Source: Thalassotalea atypica
GTDB lineage: Bacteria; Pseudomonadota; Gammaproteobacteria; Enterobacterales; Alteromonadaceae
Assembly (NCBI RefSeq): GCF_030295975.1
Contig: NZ_AP027364.1
Coordinates: 3,038,001 to 3,102,000, forward strand
Length of the DNA stretch: 64,000 bases
Direction of reading: 5' to 3'
Positions 28,929-38,344 of this stretch are shown here, piece by piece. Below the pieces are notes generated by a model. The model did not search any database. It was given only the letters and a program-made list of their open reading frames with translations, and was not told where the DNA came from. The first letter of the stretch is position 1; every line of letters starts with the position of its first letter. Position numbers and translations under genes: made by a program.

Positions 28929-29237
28929 TGAGCTAAATACCAATGAGCCATATTTGCTATAAATTTAAATCTTCCGGAGCCATATTTGCCAGCTCTCAAG
29001 GCTGCAAATTCACGCCGAAATAACCTCTGCCTTTCAACGTTATTTAGCACTGTTCATGCTGCGAGATTTAACCATTGCGTGCAAAAAATAGCGACCTACT
29101 CAATATTTTCTAAACTTAAAACGATAGCCACAATAAGCATCGTCAATTTGTGCATTGTTACTAAAACACTAATAAACAAAGTGCATAAACTCTTAGCGAA
29201 GGTAATGCCTGAGCTTTAGCCAAACAGGATAGTTGTG
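28929..29237. other. Intra-operon gap with a 13-base direct repeat
   Basis: This is the only long gap in an otherwise tightly packed operon (309 bases). GAGCCATATTTGC occurs twice, at 28945-28957 and 28977-28989, 32 bases apart. A 77-codon frame at 28986-29219 has no recognisable protein character, and its composition looks like noncoding DNA. The gap may hold an internal promoter, a processing site, or the remains of a lost gene. Confidence 0.5.
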
Positions 29238-29684
29238 ATGACAGCAAGTTCATGTGAAAACAATAAAAAAATAAATGCAGACAAAGCGCCAAAACCCGTT
29301 GGGCTTTACCCACACGCTCGACAAGTCGGCAATTTACTCTTTCTTTCTGGCGTGGGTCCAAGAAAGGCAGGCAGTAAAGACATTCCCGGCGTCACACTCG
29401 ATAAAGACAATAAAATTGTTAGTTATGATATAGAAGCACAGTGTCGCAGTGTGTTTGACAATGTCAGAGCGGTACTTGAAGCATCTGGTGCTACTTGGAT
29501 GGACTTAGTCGATGTCACGGTTTTTCTCACAAACATGGATGATGACTTTGCCACCTATAATAAAATATACGCCGAGTATTTTGCTGATAATCAACCTTGT
29601 CGCACCACCGTTGAAGTCAATAAATTACCTACCCCTATCGCCATCGAACTCAAGTGCATTGCCACACTTTCCGACCATCAATAG
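29238..29684 (+). CDS. nbaF: 2-aminomuconate deaminase (RidA-like)
   Basis: A 148-residue protein of the YjgF/RidA family, in the branch that includes 2-aminomuconate deaminases. Family features are LLFLSGVGPRKAG, QCRSVFDNVRAVLEASGATW, DLVDVTVFLTNM and CRTTVEVNKLPTPIAIEL, with the conserved Arg in CRTTV and Glu in IAIEL. It would convert 2-aminomuconate to 4-oxalocrotonate plus ammonia. The ATG at 29238 (just after an in-frame GTG) has an AGGA site eight bases upstream. It is followed after eight bases by the dioxygenase gene. Confidence 0.85.
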   Translation: MTASSCENNKKINADKAPKPVGLYPHARQVGNLLFLSGVGPRKAGSKDIPGVTLDKDNKIVSYDIEAQCRSVFDNVRAVLEASGATWMDLVDVTVFLTNMDDDFATYNKIYAEYFADNQPCRTTVEVNKLPTPIAIELKCIATLSDHQ

Positions 29685-29692
29685 GAGCTGTC

Positions 29693-30217
29693 ATGTCTGA
29701 TACTACATCTTTTAGCCAACCGTTTAATCTACAGCAATGGATAGACGAACACCGCGATGTGCTGAAGCCTCCTGTGTGCAATAAACAAATTTTTGAACAA
29801 GACGATTTTATTGTCATGGTCGTGGGTGGCCCAAACAACCGCAGTGACTATCACTACAACGAAACCCCAGAATTGTTTTATCAAATAGAAGGTGAAATGA
29901 TCTTAAAAGTTGTCGAGAACGATGAGTTTAAAGACATTGCCATTAAAGCAGGCGAGATATTTTTACTGCCGCCTAAAGTGCTTCATTCTCCACAACGTTT
30001 TGAGCACAGTGTCGGCCTAGTGGTTGAACAAAAACGTGCGCCAAAGCAGCAAGATGCGCTCGTTTGGTTTTGCAGTAACTGCTCTCAGCAACTCTACCGT
30101 GAGCAATTTAGCCTCGCCAATATCGAAACGGATTTGCCAAAGGTTTTTAACAATTTCTTCAACATGCCAGTCCACTGCACCTGTACGCAATGTGGCACTG
30201 TCAGTACTAAATCCTAA
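29693..30217 (+). CDS. nbaC: 3-hydroxyanthranilate 3,4-dioxygenase
   Basis: This non-haem iron(II) cupin opens the ring of 3-hydroxyanthranilate to 2-amino-3-carboxymuconate 6-semialdehyde (ACMS). Iron ligands are in [19 protein letters not shown]-type sequence (His and Glu) and a later His in VLHSPQRF. The bacterial-type second iron site is present at the C terminus as two CxxC pairs (FCSNC and CTQC). The ATG at 29693 has AGGAG five bases upstream and gives 174 residues, the usual bacterial length; the longer frame overlaps the deaminase gene. The stop overlaps the start region of the next gene. Confidence 0.95.
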   Translation: MSDTTSFSQPFNLQQWIDEHRDVLKPPVCNKQIFEQDDFIVMVVGGPNNRSDYHYNETPELFYQIEGEMILKVVENDEFKDIAIKAGEIFLLPPKVLHSPQRFEHSVGLVVEQKRAPKQQDALVWFCSNCSQQLYREQFSLANIETDLPKVFNNFFNMPVHCTCTQCGTVSTKS

Positions 30218-30228
30218 TGGTGGTCGAT

Positions 30229-31239
30229 ATGTTAAAAATTGATATTCATACCCACATTTTACCTAAAACGTGGCCGAACTTGCGTGAGAAGTACGGCTAT
30301 GGCGGTTTTGTTCATTTAGATCATCACAAGTGCGGCTGTGCTCGAATGATGATGGACGATAAATTTTTTCGAGAAATTGAAGAAAACTGCTGGGATCCTG
30401 GGGCGCGACTGCATGACTGCGCGAAACACCAAGTCGACGTGCAAGTATTGTCTACTGTGCCCGTTATGTTCAACTATTGGGCAAAACCTGAACACACGTT
30501 GGACTTATCAAAGTACCTCAACGATCATATTGCAGGTATTGTTGCCGACCATCCGAAACGCTTTGTTGGTTTAGGTACTGTACCAATGCAATCACCGGAT
30601 CTTGCCATTAAAGAACTAGAACGTTGTGTTAAAGATATTGGCTTAGCCGGTATTCAAATTGGCTCGCACATTAATGACTGGAACTTAGATAACGATAACC
30701 TATTTCCTATTTTTGAAGCGGCTCAAGATTTAGGCGCCAGCGTCTTTGTTCACCCGTGGGACATGATGGCAAAAGAAAAAATGCCTGACTATTGGTTGCC
30801 ATGGCTCGTTGGCATGCCAGCCGAATCGAGTTTAGCTATTTGCTCGATGATTTTTGGCGGTGTATTAGCCCGATTACCACAACTTAAAATTGCCTTTGCT
30901 CATGGCGGTGGTTCATTTCCTGCAACCATCGGCAGAATTGAGCACGGTTTTAATGTTCGCCCTGATTTGTGTGCAGTTGATTGCGATATTAACCCAAGAG
31001 AATTTCTTAAGCAGATTTACCTAGACACCTTAGTACACGATAAATTAGCGCTCAAATACCTTATCGATTTAATGGGCGCAGAGCGCTTAGCGCTTGGTAC
31101 TGATTACCCCTTCCCCTTAGGTGAACTTGAACCCGGCAAGCTGATTGAAAATGCAGGGTTAGATCTACCAACAAAAAAACAGTTACTCCATGGCAGCGCG
31201 CTAGATTGGCTTGGACTAACCAAGGAGCAATTTTTGTGA
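30229..31239 (+). CDS. nbaD: 2-amino-3-carboxymuconate-6-semialdehyde decarboxylase (ACMSD)
   Basis: An amidohydrolase-fold zinc enzyme that decarboxylates ACMS to 2-aminomuconate 6-semialdehyde and so diverts it from quinolinate. Metal and active-site motifs are DIHTHILP at the N terminus, [17 protein letters not shown] and the Asp in [11 protein letters not shown]. The start is ambiguous: an ATG at 30217 overlaps the previous stop, but the ATG at 30229 (MLKIDIHTH) fits the family N terminus and has GGTGG just upstream, giving 336 residues (Pseudomonas ACMSD about 334). It overlaps the next gene by four bases (GTGA). Confidence 0.95.
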   Translation: MLKIDIHTHILPKTWPNLREKYGYGGFVHLDHHKCGCARMMMDDKFFREIEENCWDPGARLHDCAKHQVDVQVLSTVPVMFNYWAKPEHTLDLSKYLNDHIAGIVADHPKRFVGLGTVPMQSPDLAIKELERCVKDIGLAGIQIGSHINDWNLDNDNLFPIFEAAQDLGASVFVHPWDMMAKEKMPDYWLPWLVGMPAESSLAICSMIFGGVLARLPQLKIAFAHGGGSFPATIGRIEHGFNVRPDLCAVDCDINPREFLKQIYLDTLVHDKLALKYLIDLMGAERLALGTDYPFPLGELEPGKLIENAGLDLPTKKQLLHGSALDWLGLTKEQFL

Positions 31240-32075
31240 AATGCACGATAACCCTCGACAACACAAACTATGAAGTCAATACAGACTTCCCGTATAGCGC
31301 TGCCATCGAGCTCAACTTCAATGGTGAGCAACCTAACCATTACGGCGCAGAACAAGCACAAAAAACACCGATGACAGCAGGCAGCTTTATTGGCAATACT
31401 GAACAAGGTGGCAGTTGCAATGTGAACTTACTCAATTTTAACCCTCACTGCAATGGTACTCACACAGAATCTATCGCCCACATTTGCGATCAATCAGCCG
31501 CATTATCTTTACCTATTGGCACAATCACTCCGCCGCCGTTGATGCCTTGTGTTTTAGTATCTGTTATGCCAGAACACGGTATAAGCTCACAAGAAGACTA
31601 TTCCCCAGCGCTAACTGATAACGATATGTTGATTACCCGTGCGCAACTTGAACCATCGCTTAATACCTACAGCAACGCTCAATTGCAAAGCTTGGCCATT
31701 CGCACCTTACCCAACGCCAGCACTAAAAAAACGGAAATTTATAATGATGACAATCAACCTGCATTTTTTAGTCGTGAAGCCATTTTGTTGTTAAATGAGC
31801 GTGGTGTGGAGCATCTATTGGTCGACTTACCGTCAATAGATCGGCTGCATGATGATGGCCTACTCACCTGTCATCATTTGTTTTGGCAAGTTATTGAAGA
31901 GCAACATCAGCCAACAACCAACAGCTTAATCAATAAGACCATCACCGAATTGGCCTATTTTGATGACATCATTAGTGACGGGTTTTACTTTATCAACTTG
32001 CAGCTCACCGCGCTGATCAATGACGCCACACCATCGAAGCCGGTTTTATATGCCGCTGAGCCACTACAAGAATAA
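31236..32075 (+). CDS. Cyclase-family hydrolase, candidate kynurenine formamidase
   Basis: A 279-residue protein of the metal-dependent cyclase/KynB superfamily. The signature is degenerate: [14 protein letters not shown] (about residues 70-83) replaces HTGTHxDxPxH, with Glu where KynB has Asp. In this operon the missing activity is arylformamidase (N-formylkynurenine to kynurenine), so that is the best guess. It is longer than classical KynB (about 210) with an inserted middle region. The start is GTG at 31236 with AAGGAG eight bases upstream, overlapping the ACMSD stop; the upstream extension of the frame has no ribosome site. Confidence 0.72.
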   Translation: MKCTITLDNTNYEVNTDFPYSAAIELNFNGEQPNHYGAEQAQKTPMTAGSFIGNTEQGGSCNVNLLNFNPHCNGTHTESIAHICDQSAALSLPIGTITPPPLMPCVLVSVMPEHGISSQEDYSPALTDNDMLITRAQLEPSLNTYSNAQLQSLAIRTLPNASTKKTEIYNDDNQPAFFSREAILLLNERGVEHLLVDLPSIDRLHDDGLLTCHHLFWQVIEEQHQPTTNSLINKTITELAYFDDIISDGFYFINLQLTALINDATPSKPVLYAAEPLQE

Positions 32076-32086
32076 GAAGAATAAAA

Positions 32087-33364
32087 ATGACAATAAATAC
32101 AACATTGGAATACGCCAAGCAGTTAGACGAAAACGATCCCTTGGCATACATGCGTAACCACTTTTCAATTCCCAAACAGGAAAACGGCGAAGAAGAATAT
32201 TACTTCACCGGTAATTCTTTAGGGCTACAGCCAATATTAGCCAAAGAAGCAGTCATGGAAGTGCTCGACGCTTGGCAAGAGCGCGGCGTAAAAGGCCACT
32301 TTGAAGGCGACTACCCTTGGATGCCCTACCACGAATTTCTAACTGAACATGCCAGTCGGCTGGTCGGCTCATTGCCCAAAGAGGTGGTGATGATGAATTC
32401 ACTAACCGCCAACTTACATTTAATGATGGTTAGTTTTTATCAACCCAGTGGCAAACGCACAAAAATTTTAATCGAAGATCATGCCTTTCCATCTGATCAC
32501 TACGCGGTTGAATCTCAACTAAAGCACCATCACCTAAATGTTGATGAAAATATGTTGCTCTGGCAGCCACGCCAAGCAGAAGAGCTACTCAATCATGATG
32601 ATTTGTATCAACTGATTGAAGAGCATGGCGATGAAATAGCACTGATTTTACTCCCCGGCGTTCAGTATTACACAGGACAAGTGTTAGACATGAAAACCAT
32701 CACTGAAAAGGCTCACGCCAAAGGCATTAAAGTCGGCTTTGACCTTGCACATGCGGTAGGCAATATCGAGCTGAATTTACATGATTGGCAGGTCGATTTT
32801 GCCTGTTGGTGCAGTTACAAATACCTTAACAGTGGCGCAGGCTCGGTTGCAGGCTGTTTTGTCCATCAACAACACGTTGAAAATAAAAAACTTAATCGTT
32901 TTGCGGGTTGGTGGGGCCATGACAAAAGCACCCGCTTTAAAATGGAAAATCAGTTTCAAGCCATTCCATCTGCGGAAGGCTGGCAGTTATCCAATCCACC
33001 TGTTCTAAGTTTGGCAGCAGTTAGAGGATCGTATGAAACCATTGAACTTGCTGGCGGTATGAAACCACTTAGAGAAAAATCACTCAAACTAAGTGGTTAT
33101 TTACGATCGCTTTTAGCCGCAGAGCTTGGTGAGAAAATTCGCGTGATCACCCCCAACAATGAAGCAGAGTATGGCTGTCAGTTATCGATCATGATCAACG
33201 TCGATGGGCTTGATGGCAAAGCCATGTTCAACGCCATTGAAGCACGTGGCGTCACCACGGATTGGCGCGAGCCCAATGTCATTCGTGTCGCCCCTGTCCC
33301 GCTTTATAATAGCTTTGCCGATTGCTATCACTTTGTTAGAATTTTAAAGGAGTGTATCGCATGA
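32087..33364 (+). CDS. kynU: Kynureninase
   Basis: A PLP enzyme that cleaves kynurenine or 3-hydroxykynurenine to (3-hydroxy)anthranilate and alanine. The PLP lysine is Lys245 in CSYKYLNSGAGS; other family sequence is FTGNSLGLQP, GFDLAHAVGN and GWWGHDKSTRF. The length of 425 is typical. With the monooxygenase next door the likely substrate is 3-hydroxykynurenine. It overlaps the next gene by four bases (ATGA), so translation is coupled. Confidence 0.97.
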   Translation: MTINTTLEYAKQLDENDPLAYMRNHFSIPKQENGEEEYYFTGNSLGLQPILAKEAVMEVLDAWQERGVKGHFEGDYPWMPYHEFLTEHASRLVGSLPKEVVMMNSLTANLHLMMVSFYQPSGKRTKILIEDHAFPSDHYAVESQLKHHHLNVDENMLLWQPRQAEELLNHDDLYQLIEEHGDEIALILLPGVQYYTGQVLDMKTITEKAHAKGIKVGFDLAHAVGNIELNLHDWQVDFACWCSYKYLNSGAGSVAGCFVHQQHVENKKLNRFAGWWGHDKSTRFKMENQFQAIPSAEGWQLSNPPVLSLAAVRGSYETIELAGGMKPLREKSLKLSGYLRSLLAAELGEKIRVITPNNEAEYGCQLSIMINVDGLDGKAMFNAIEARGVTTDWREPNVIRVAPVPLYNSFADCYHFVRILKECIA

Positions 33365-34713
33365 ACACGCCACATTTCACGCTAGTGGGCGGCGGTTTGG
33401 TCGGCTCGCTATTGTCTATTATACTTGCGCGTAAAGGCTACCAAGTCGACGTGTATGAGTCGCGTGCTGACATGCGAAAAGTAGACATTTCTGCTGGCCG
33501 TTCAATCAACCTTGCGCTAGCCAATCGCGGCATTAAACCCCTGCAAGATTTGGGCTTGATGGATGAAATTAACCAGCTGTTGATCCCAATGCGCGGCCGA
33601 ATGATCCACCTTGATGGCCAGCCTTCGACATTACAAGCTTATGGTCAAAGTGAGCAAGACGTCATCTATTCTATTTCCCGTGCTCAGTTAAATAGCTTTT
33701 TAATGACGAAAGCTGAGCAAACGGGCCGAGTGAACTTTCATTTTGAACATCGCGTTACTGCTATTGATTTTGACCAAAACATCTTAACGATGACTCATCA
33801 AAATCAACAAGCAACCATTGTTGATTTTAATAAAGTAATTGGTACAGACGGAGCTAACTCTCCAGTACGTACCGCCATTTTAAACAAAGGCAGTACAGAG
33901 AATGAAGAAGCGGTGCTTGATCACAGCTACAAAGAACTGACGATTTTGCCTGATAATAATGGCGAACATAAACTAGAAAAGCATGCGCTGCATATCTGGC
34001 CTCGTGGTGAGTTTATGTTAATCGCTCTGCCAAACCTTGACGGCAGTTTCACTGTCACTTTGTTTATGCCTAATCACGGCGTCACCAGTTTTGATAGCAT
34101 TAAAACCGATGAAGAGATCAACAATTTCTTTGCGCACCACTTTATTGATATTCAGCCGTTACTCGACGATCTGACCGATCGTTATCAGCAAAACCCTACC
34201 GGCAGGCTTGCCACCATCAAATGTGCGCCATGGCATTATAACGATCAAGCATTGATCGTCGGCGATGCCGCTCATGCCATCGTGCCGTTTCATGGCCAAG
34301 GCATGAATTGTGGCTTTGAAGATTGCGACACCATTGCCCAACTCGTGCCAGAGTTAACAACTGAACCAACCGATTGGCAACAGTATTTTAAAGCCATTAC
34401 CGCTGCTCGCAAAGTCAATGCCGATGCCATTGCTAATATGGCATTAGAAAACTATGTGGAAATGCGTGATAGCGTTCGCCAGCATGAATTTTTATTGAAA
34501 AAGCAATTTTCCTTTAAAATTCAAGAGTGGTTCCCTGAGCGATTTACGCCCCGTTATGCCATGGTCATGTTTGAGCATATCCCCTACTCACAAGCGTTTG
34601 AATTGGGCAAAAAACACCAAGCCTTGTTAAGCGAATTAACTGACTGTTATAGCTGTTCAAGTCAATTGGATAAATCCATGATTGACCAGCTTTTACGAAA
34701 GTACGATTTGTAG
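33361..34713 (+). CDS. kmo: Kynurenine 3-monooxygenase
   Basis: A FAD- and NADPH-dependent hydroxylase that makes 3-hydroxykynurenine. FAD motifs are VGGGLVGSLLSIILARKG at the N terminus and GDAAHAIVPFHGQGMNCGFE from residue 301; SAGRSINLALANRG is the KMO-specific stretch near residue 43. The C terminus carries the amphipathic/hydrophobic region of the family. The ATG at 33361 has AAAGGAG eight bases upstream and gives 450 residues. It is the last gene of the operon. Confidence 0.97.
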   Translation: MNTPHFTLVGGGLVGSLLSIILARKGYQVDVYESRADMRKVDISAGRSINLALANRGIKPLQDLGLMDEINQLLIPMRGRMIHLDGQPSTLQAYGQSEQDVIYSISRAQLNSFLMTKAEQTGRVNFHFEHRVTAIDFDQNILTMTHQNQQATIVDFNKVIGTDGANSPVRTAILNKGSTENEEAVLDHSYKELTILPDNNGEHKLEKHALHIWPRGEFMLIALPNLDGSFTVTLFMPNHGVTSFDSIKTDEEINNFFAHHFIDIQPLLDDLTDRYQQNPTGRLATIKCAPWHYNDQALIVGDAAHAIVPFHGQGMNCGFEDCDTIAQLVPELTTEPTDWQQYFKAITAARKVNADAIANMALENYVEMRDSVRQHEFLLKKQFSFKIQEWFPERFTPRYAMVMFEHIPYSQAFELGKKHQALLSELTDCYSCSSQLDKSMIDQLLRKYDL

Positions 34714-34769
34714 CGTTGAATCAAAACACCTTCAAGGTGATATGATTAAGTATATCAATCAGTATGCTA

Positions 34770-34793
34770 GCTACCTCAATTGACTGAGGTAGC
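34770..34793 (+). other. Strong stem-loop between kmo and the next gene
   Basis: GCTACCTCA pairs perfectly with TGAGGTAGC around a 6-nt loop. No T-run follows (AGCAATTT), so it is at best a weak terminator for the kyn operon; it may instead sit in the leader of the next gene, 32 bases before its start. Confidence 0.5.
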
Positions 34794-34824
34794 AGCAATT
34801 TATAACTTTAAAAGGAACATTAAA

Positions 34825-35310
34825 GTGACCGTAGCCGCACCAACACAAGCGCGAAAAATGCCATTCTCAATAACGTTAAATAAGCTCGTCTTGTTCACTT
34901 GTTTGTTCATGGCAGCCTATTTTGGCTATGTAGAATATGCTTCTCATACGGCCGCTCAAACCAGAGCCTCTGTGTTAGTTTTAGACCCTAAAATTAATGA
35001 TCTTTATTTTCTAAACGTCCAACAACTCAATAACAGCTCAGAGCTTAAAAACAAATATCAATTAGCCAAAGTTGTGCGTGTGACTGGCAATAATGTCGTC
35101 TTCGTTCACGGCAGAATTTACTATCAATGGCAACACGCGGTGGTCAATAGTATTGAGCATGGAGATTTAAGTAATGAGGATTATTTCGCAGATAAGCTCT
35201 ACACCATCCCAATAAATAAGCTTCAAACAATGAGAAACAACGGGACTATTTATCTGATTGAAAGGCCAATTCAAGGTCGGCTCTATGGGAATTTTGTTAG
35301 GCGATACTAG
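34825..35310 (+). CDS. Membrane-anchored hypothetical protein
   Basis: A 161-residue protein with one N-terminal membrane segment (about residues 18-36: LNKLVLFTCLFMAAYFGYV) and a periplasmic domain of about 120 residues rich in beta-like stretches (ASVLVLDPKINDLYFLN, YQLAKVVRVTGNNVVFVHG, TIYLIERPIQGRLYG). I do not recognise the family. I chose the GTG at 34825 because AAAGGAA lies eight bases upstream; the longer frame needs a TTG inside the hairpin region. No cysteines or known motifs. It follows kmo by 111 bases and may be independent of that operon. Confidence 0.65.
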   Translation: MTVAAPTQARKMPFSITLNKLVLFTCLFMAAYFGYVEYASHTAAQTRASVLVLDPKINDLYFLNVQQLNNSSELKNKYQLAKVVRVTGNNVVFVHGRIYYQWQHAVVNSIEHGDLSNEDYFADKLYTIPINKLQTMRNNGTIYLIERPIQGRLYGNFVRRY

Positions 35311-35324
35311 CCAAAATAGGCAAC

Positions 35325-35361
35325 AAAAAACGCCTAGCTCGCGCATTGTACAACTAGGCGT
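35325..35361 (-). terminator. Terminator of the codBA operon
   Basis: On the minus strand, ACGCCTAG pairs with CTAGGCGT (8 bp, 16-nt loop) and is followed by six T (the AAAAAA at 35325-35330). It lies about 30 bases after the codA stop. Confidence 0.8.
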
Positions 35362-35392
35362 AACTAGGCATTTAGAATTGTTCAAGGCGCTA

Positions 35393-36667
35393 TTAGCGAC
35401 GAAAATCAACGATGTGAGGCTGCTCTAGATTAACTTGCGTTTTGGGCAATTGGGTCTCTGCGATCACTTTGCCGGCGCGAATAGAATACTGCACAGGTAC
35501 TTGGCGTCTCACGGCATCAAACTCACTTTCTGCAGGTAAAATAAGTAAACTCGCTGGCTTACCTACTTCAATGCCATACTTGTTTTCTACTTGCAGGGTA
35601 CGCGCACTATGCTGCCCAATCAGCTTCAAACTATCATTGATGGTGTCGTATCCCATGAGCTGACAAACATGTAGCCCCATATGTAGCACTTGCAGCATAT
35701 TGGCTGTGCCCATTGGGTACCACGGATCAAATACGTCATCATGGCCAAAACAAACATTAATATTTGCCTCAAGCAGCTCTTTGACTCGCGTGATACCACG
35801 GCGTTTAGGATAATCATCAAAGCGCCCCTGCAAATGAATATTCACTAAAGGATTAGCAACAAAGTTAATGCCGCTCATTGATAACAAACGGAACAATCTC
35901 GACGTGTAAGCTCCGTTATATGAATGCATCGCGGTCGTGTGACTTGCTGTAACCTTGTGCCCTATCCCACGCTCGTACGCCAAAGTTGCAAGCGTTTCCA
36001 AAAACCGTGATTGTTCATCATCTATTTCGTCACAATGCACATCAACCAAACAGTCGTATTTGTCTACCAAGTCAAACATGTAATTTAGTGATTCAACCCC
36101 GTACTCACGGGTAAACTCAAAATGCGGTATTGCGCCAATTACATCAGCGCCTAGCTCCATCGCCTGCTCAATTAAAGCTTTACCGTTAGGGAAAGACAAA
36201 ATCCCTTCTTGAGGAAAGGCAACAATCTGCATTTCAATGTAAGGCGCCATTTCTTCTTTCACTTCCAACATGGCTTTTAACGCCTTTAATGTAGGATCAG
36301 ACACATCCACATGAGTTCGAACAAATTGAACACCGTTAGCAATTTGCCAAAGCATCGTTTGTTTAGCACGCTCTTTCACGTCTTCATGAGTAATTGTTGC
36401 CTTGCGCTCAGCCCAACGGTCAATACCTTCAAACAAAGTACCAGAGCGGTTCCACGCTGGCTGTCCTGCCGTTTGTGTTGTATCTAAGTGAATATGAGGC
36501 TCGATAAATGGCGCAGTCGCCATGCCGCCATTGGCGTCAATAACATCCAACTCTGTTGAATCGGCAATCGCCACATCGGCAAATTCAATAGCGCTGAACT
36601 TACCGTCTTTAGTTATGATATTCCAAAGGCCAGGCTTACCTGACAAACATACATTTTTAATTAACAT
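35393..36667 (-). CDS. codA: Cytosine deaminase
   Basis: CodA hydrolyses cytosine to uracil and ammonia for pyrimidine salvage. It is an amidohydrolase-superfamily enzyme: metal-binding HIHLDTT near residue 60, [22 protein letters not shown] and [15 protein letters not shown] carry the expected His and Asp residues. Length 424 (E. coli 427). It overlaps codB by seven bases and is followed by a terminator. Confidence 0.95.
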   Translation of the reverse strand: MLIKNVCLSGKPGLWNIITKDGKFSAIEFADVAIADSTELDVIDANGGMATAPFIEPHIHLDTTQTAGQPAWNRSGTLFEGIDRWAERKATITHEDVKERAKQTMLWQIANGVQFVRTHVDVSDPTLKALKAMLEVKEEMAPYIEMQIVAFPQEGILSFPNGKALIEQAMELGADVIGAIPHFEFTREYGVESLNYMFDLVDKYDCLVDVHCDEIDDEQSRFLETLATLAYERGIGHKVTASHTTAMHSYNGAYTSRLFRLLSMSGINFVANPLVNIHLQGRFDDYPKRRGITRVKELLEANINVCFGHDDVFDPWYPMGTANMLQVLHMGLHVCQLMGYDTINDSLKLIGQHSARTLQVENKYGIEVGKPASLLILPAESEFDAVRRQVPVQYSIRAGKVIAETQLPKTQVNLEQPHIVDFRR

Positions 36668-37911
36668 GATTGCTCTTCTTCTGCCAAAGATGACTCAACA
36701 TCATCTGAACGTAGTTTATTAAGTACAACAAAGCTAACTGCCGCAGCAAGTACCGCGTTAACTGGCACAATGCCCGGTAAAAACTGCCCCGCCATGATTC
36801 CCAGCACGACGGCGATTATGGCATTCCAGCGCACATCAGCAAAAGTCGCGCTTTCAAATGAGTGATAATGCGCACGGTTCAATAAATAATCTGCAATTAA
36901 CACTCCACCGATTGGTGGAATAGCAGACGATAAAAAGGTAAGCCAGCCAACAAAATTGTTATACAGCCACAACGCGAAAATAGTACCGATGATGCCGTTG
37001 ATAAAAGAGAGCTTAGTTGAACTCCAGCCCGTAATATTGGCAAAACCTAAGCCCGAAGCATACAAAGCATTGTCGTTCGTTGTCCAAATATTTAGCCCTA
37101 ACACGATAATGGCAGGCAGTAACAATCCTTGTAGCACCATCACTTCTGAAATATCAGCTTCGCCTGTGACAGCAGCACCGGCAGCGCCAAAAACAAACAT
37201 TAACGAATTGCCAATAAAGAAAGCGATTAAGGTAATAAATACCGCCGTACGTGGGCTTTTACCGAAACGAACAAAATCGGCTGTTAAAGTACCTGCGCTA
37301 ATAAATGAACCAACCACCATCGCCAATGCGATATTAAAATCAATCGGGTCAGAAGGTGTGTGCTGCGCAAGTGCTGACACGCCGCCAGCAGAGTCAACCG
37401 CGAGTAATACCGAATAACCACCAAGAACAACGATTGCAGGTACCGCAATGGAAGATAAAATCATTAATGCCGACATACCAAAGTAAGCGGTTACTGTCAT
37501 CAACAAGCCAGAAACACCAATCAGCACATTGCCATCAATGCCGGTAAATTTTTGCACAGGCAAGGCAAACATCGCCACGCCAACACCAAACCAACCGACT
37601 TGGGTACCACCCAGTAAAGAAGAAGGTAACCAAGAGCCGCGTACACCAAAGGAGTAACGCGCTAATAAATGTGTTGAAAGACCTGTCTTCGCGCCAATGT
37701 AGCCCAGTGTTGCGGTATATATACCCAATAATAAATTACCTATCAGTACTGCGCTAAAAAAATCATCAAAAGAAAGGCCTGTACCTAACTTACCGCCCGT
37801 CCACATACTGGCAGAGAAAAAGGTTAAGCCCAGCATCACCATGGTTAACGCCATAAAACTTTTTCGTTCGGTTTTAGGGACGGGTGCCAGCCCGTATTCA
37901 CTGTCTGTCAT
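36661..37911 (-). CDS. codB: Cytosine permease CodB
   Basis: An inner membrane transporter of the nucleobase:cation symporter-1 family, about 12 membrane segments over 416 residues (E. coli 419). The N terminus ([15 protein letters not shown]) and the first helices ([19 protein letters not shown]) match CodB. It imports cytosine for the overlapping codA. The leader upstream holds an inverted repeat (37936-37960). Confidence 0.95.
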   Translation of the reverse strand: MTDSEYGLAPVPKTERKSFMALTMVMLGLTFFSASMWTGGKLGTGLSFDDFFSAVLIGNLLLGIYTATLGYIGAKTGLSTHLLARYSFGVRGSWLPSSLLGGTQVGWFGVGVAMFALPVQKFTGIDGNVLIGVSGLLMTVTAYFGMSALMILSSIAVPAIVVLGGYSVLLAVDSAGGVSALAQHTPSDPIDFNIALAMVVGSFISAGTLTADFVRFGKSPRTAVFITLIAFFIGNSLMFVFGAAGAAVTGEADISEVMVLQGLLLPAIIVLGLNIWTTNDNALYASGLGFANITGWSSTKLSFINGIIGTIFALWLYNNFVGWLTFLSSAIPPIGGVLIADYLLNRAHYHSFESATFADVRWNAIIAVVLGIMAGQFLPGIVPVNAVLAAAVSFVVLNKLRSDDVESSLAEEEQSC

Positions 37912-38344
37912 TGTTAACTACTCTTGGTTAATTCAACACAAGCATTAAATAACCTTGTGTAAGGCTAATCGGGTAAACCAATCGGCAAGGTACATCACAA
38001 TCCACAAAAAGTAATACCAAACAGCCTCTATTAATGGCGGGGAATATAGCAAAATCCAGCAAGTACTAATGTAAAAAAGCGTTAACTCAGCGTGGTTTTT
38101 TTAGCGGGTTCAGCACGTCCGTAGGTAGGTTTACATGCGCACAATCAAGTCATATATCTTGGATAACTAGCTATTTATACAACGGTGGTTAAAATAATTT
38201 TATTTGCTAATTTGGTCAAAGGTTAACTCCCAATCCCTGAAATGCCTAACAGCTTAATAAGAGCAAAAACACGTAACACTTTTGTAAGATTGGGTGGAAG
38301 GGGGAAATCGGTGTCGCGCTTAACCGTCGTATAAGCGCGTAAAA
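37912..38344. promoter_or_regulatory. Upstream region of codB and downstream region of the ATL gene
   Basis: These 433 bases contain no convincing gene. Near codB, ACACAAG / CTTGTGT (37936-37942 and 37954-37960) forms an inverted repeat 25-50 bases before the codB start, a candidate operator or leader hairpin. At the other end, CGCGCTTA / TAAGCGCG (38315-38322 and 38332-38339) forms an 8-bp stem just after the ATL stop but lacks a T-run on the minus strand, so it is a doubtful terminator. I do not recognise a riboswitch. Confidence 0.45.

Noticed and set aside
28986-29219. 77-codon frame in the intra-operon gap of the kynurenine cluster
   Set aside because: No ribosome site, mixed unlikely composition and no recognisable protein features; more likely noncoding DNA.
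34727-34739. CACCTT-C-AAGGTG palindrome after kmo
   Set aside because: A one-base loop cannot form as drawn and there is no T-run.
36956-37417. 153-codon plus-strand frame inside codB
   Set aside because: Opposite strand of a clear transporter gene; the length is explained by codon bias of the sense gene.
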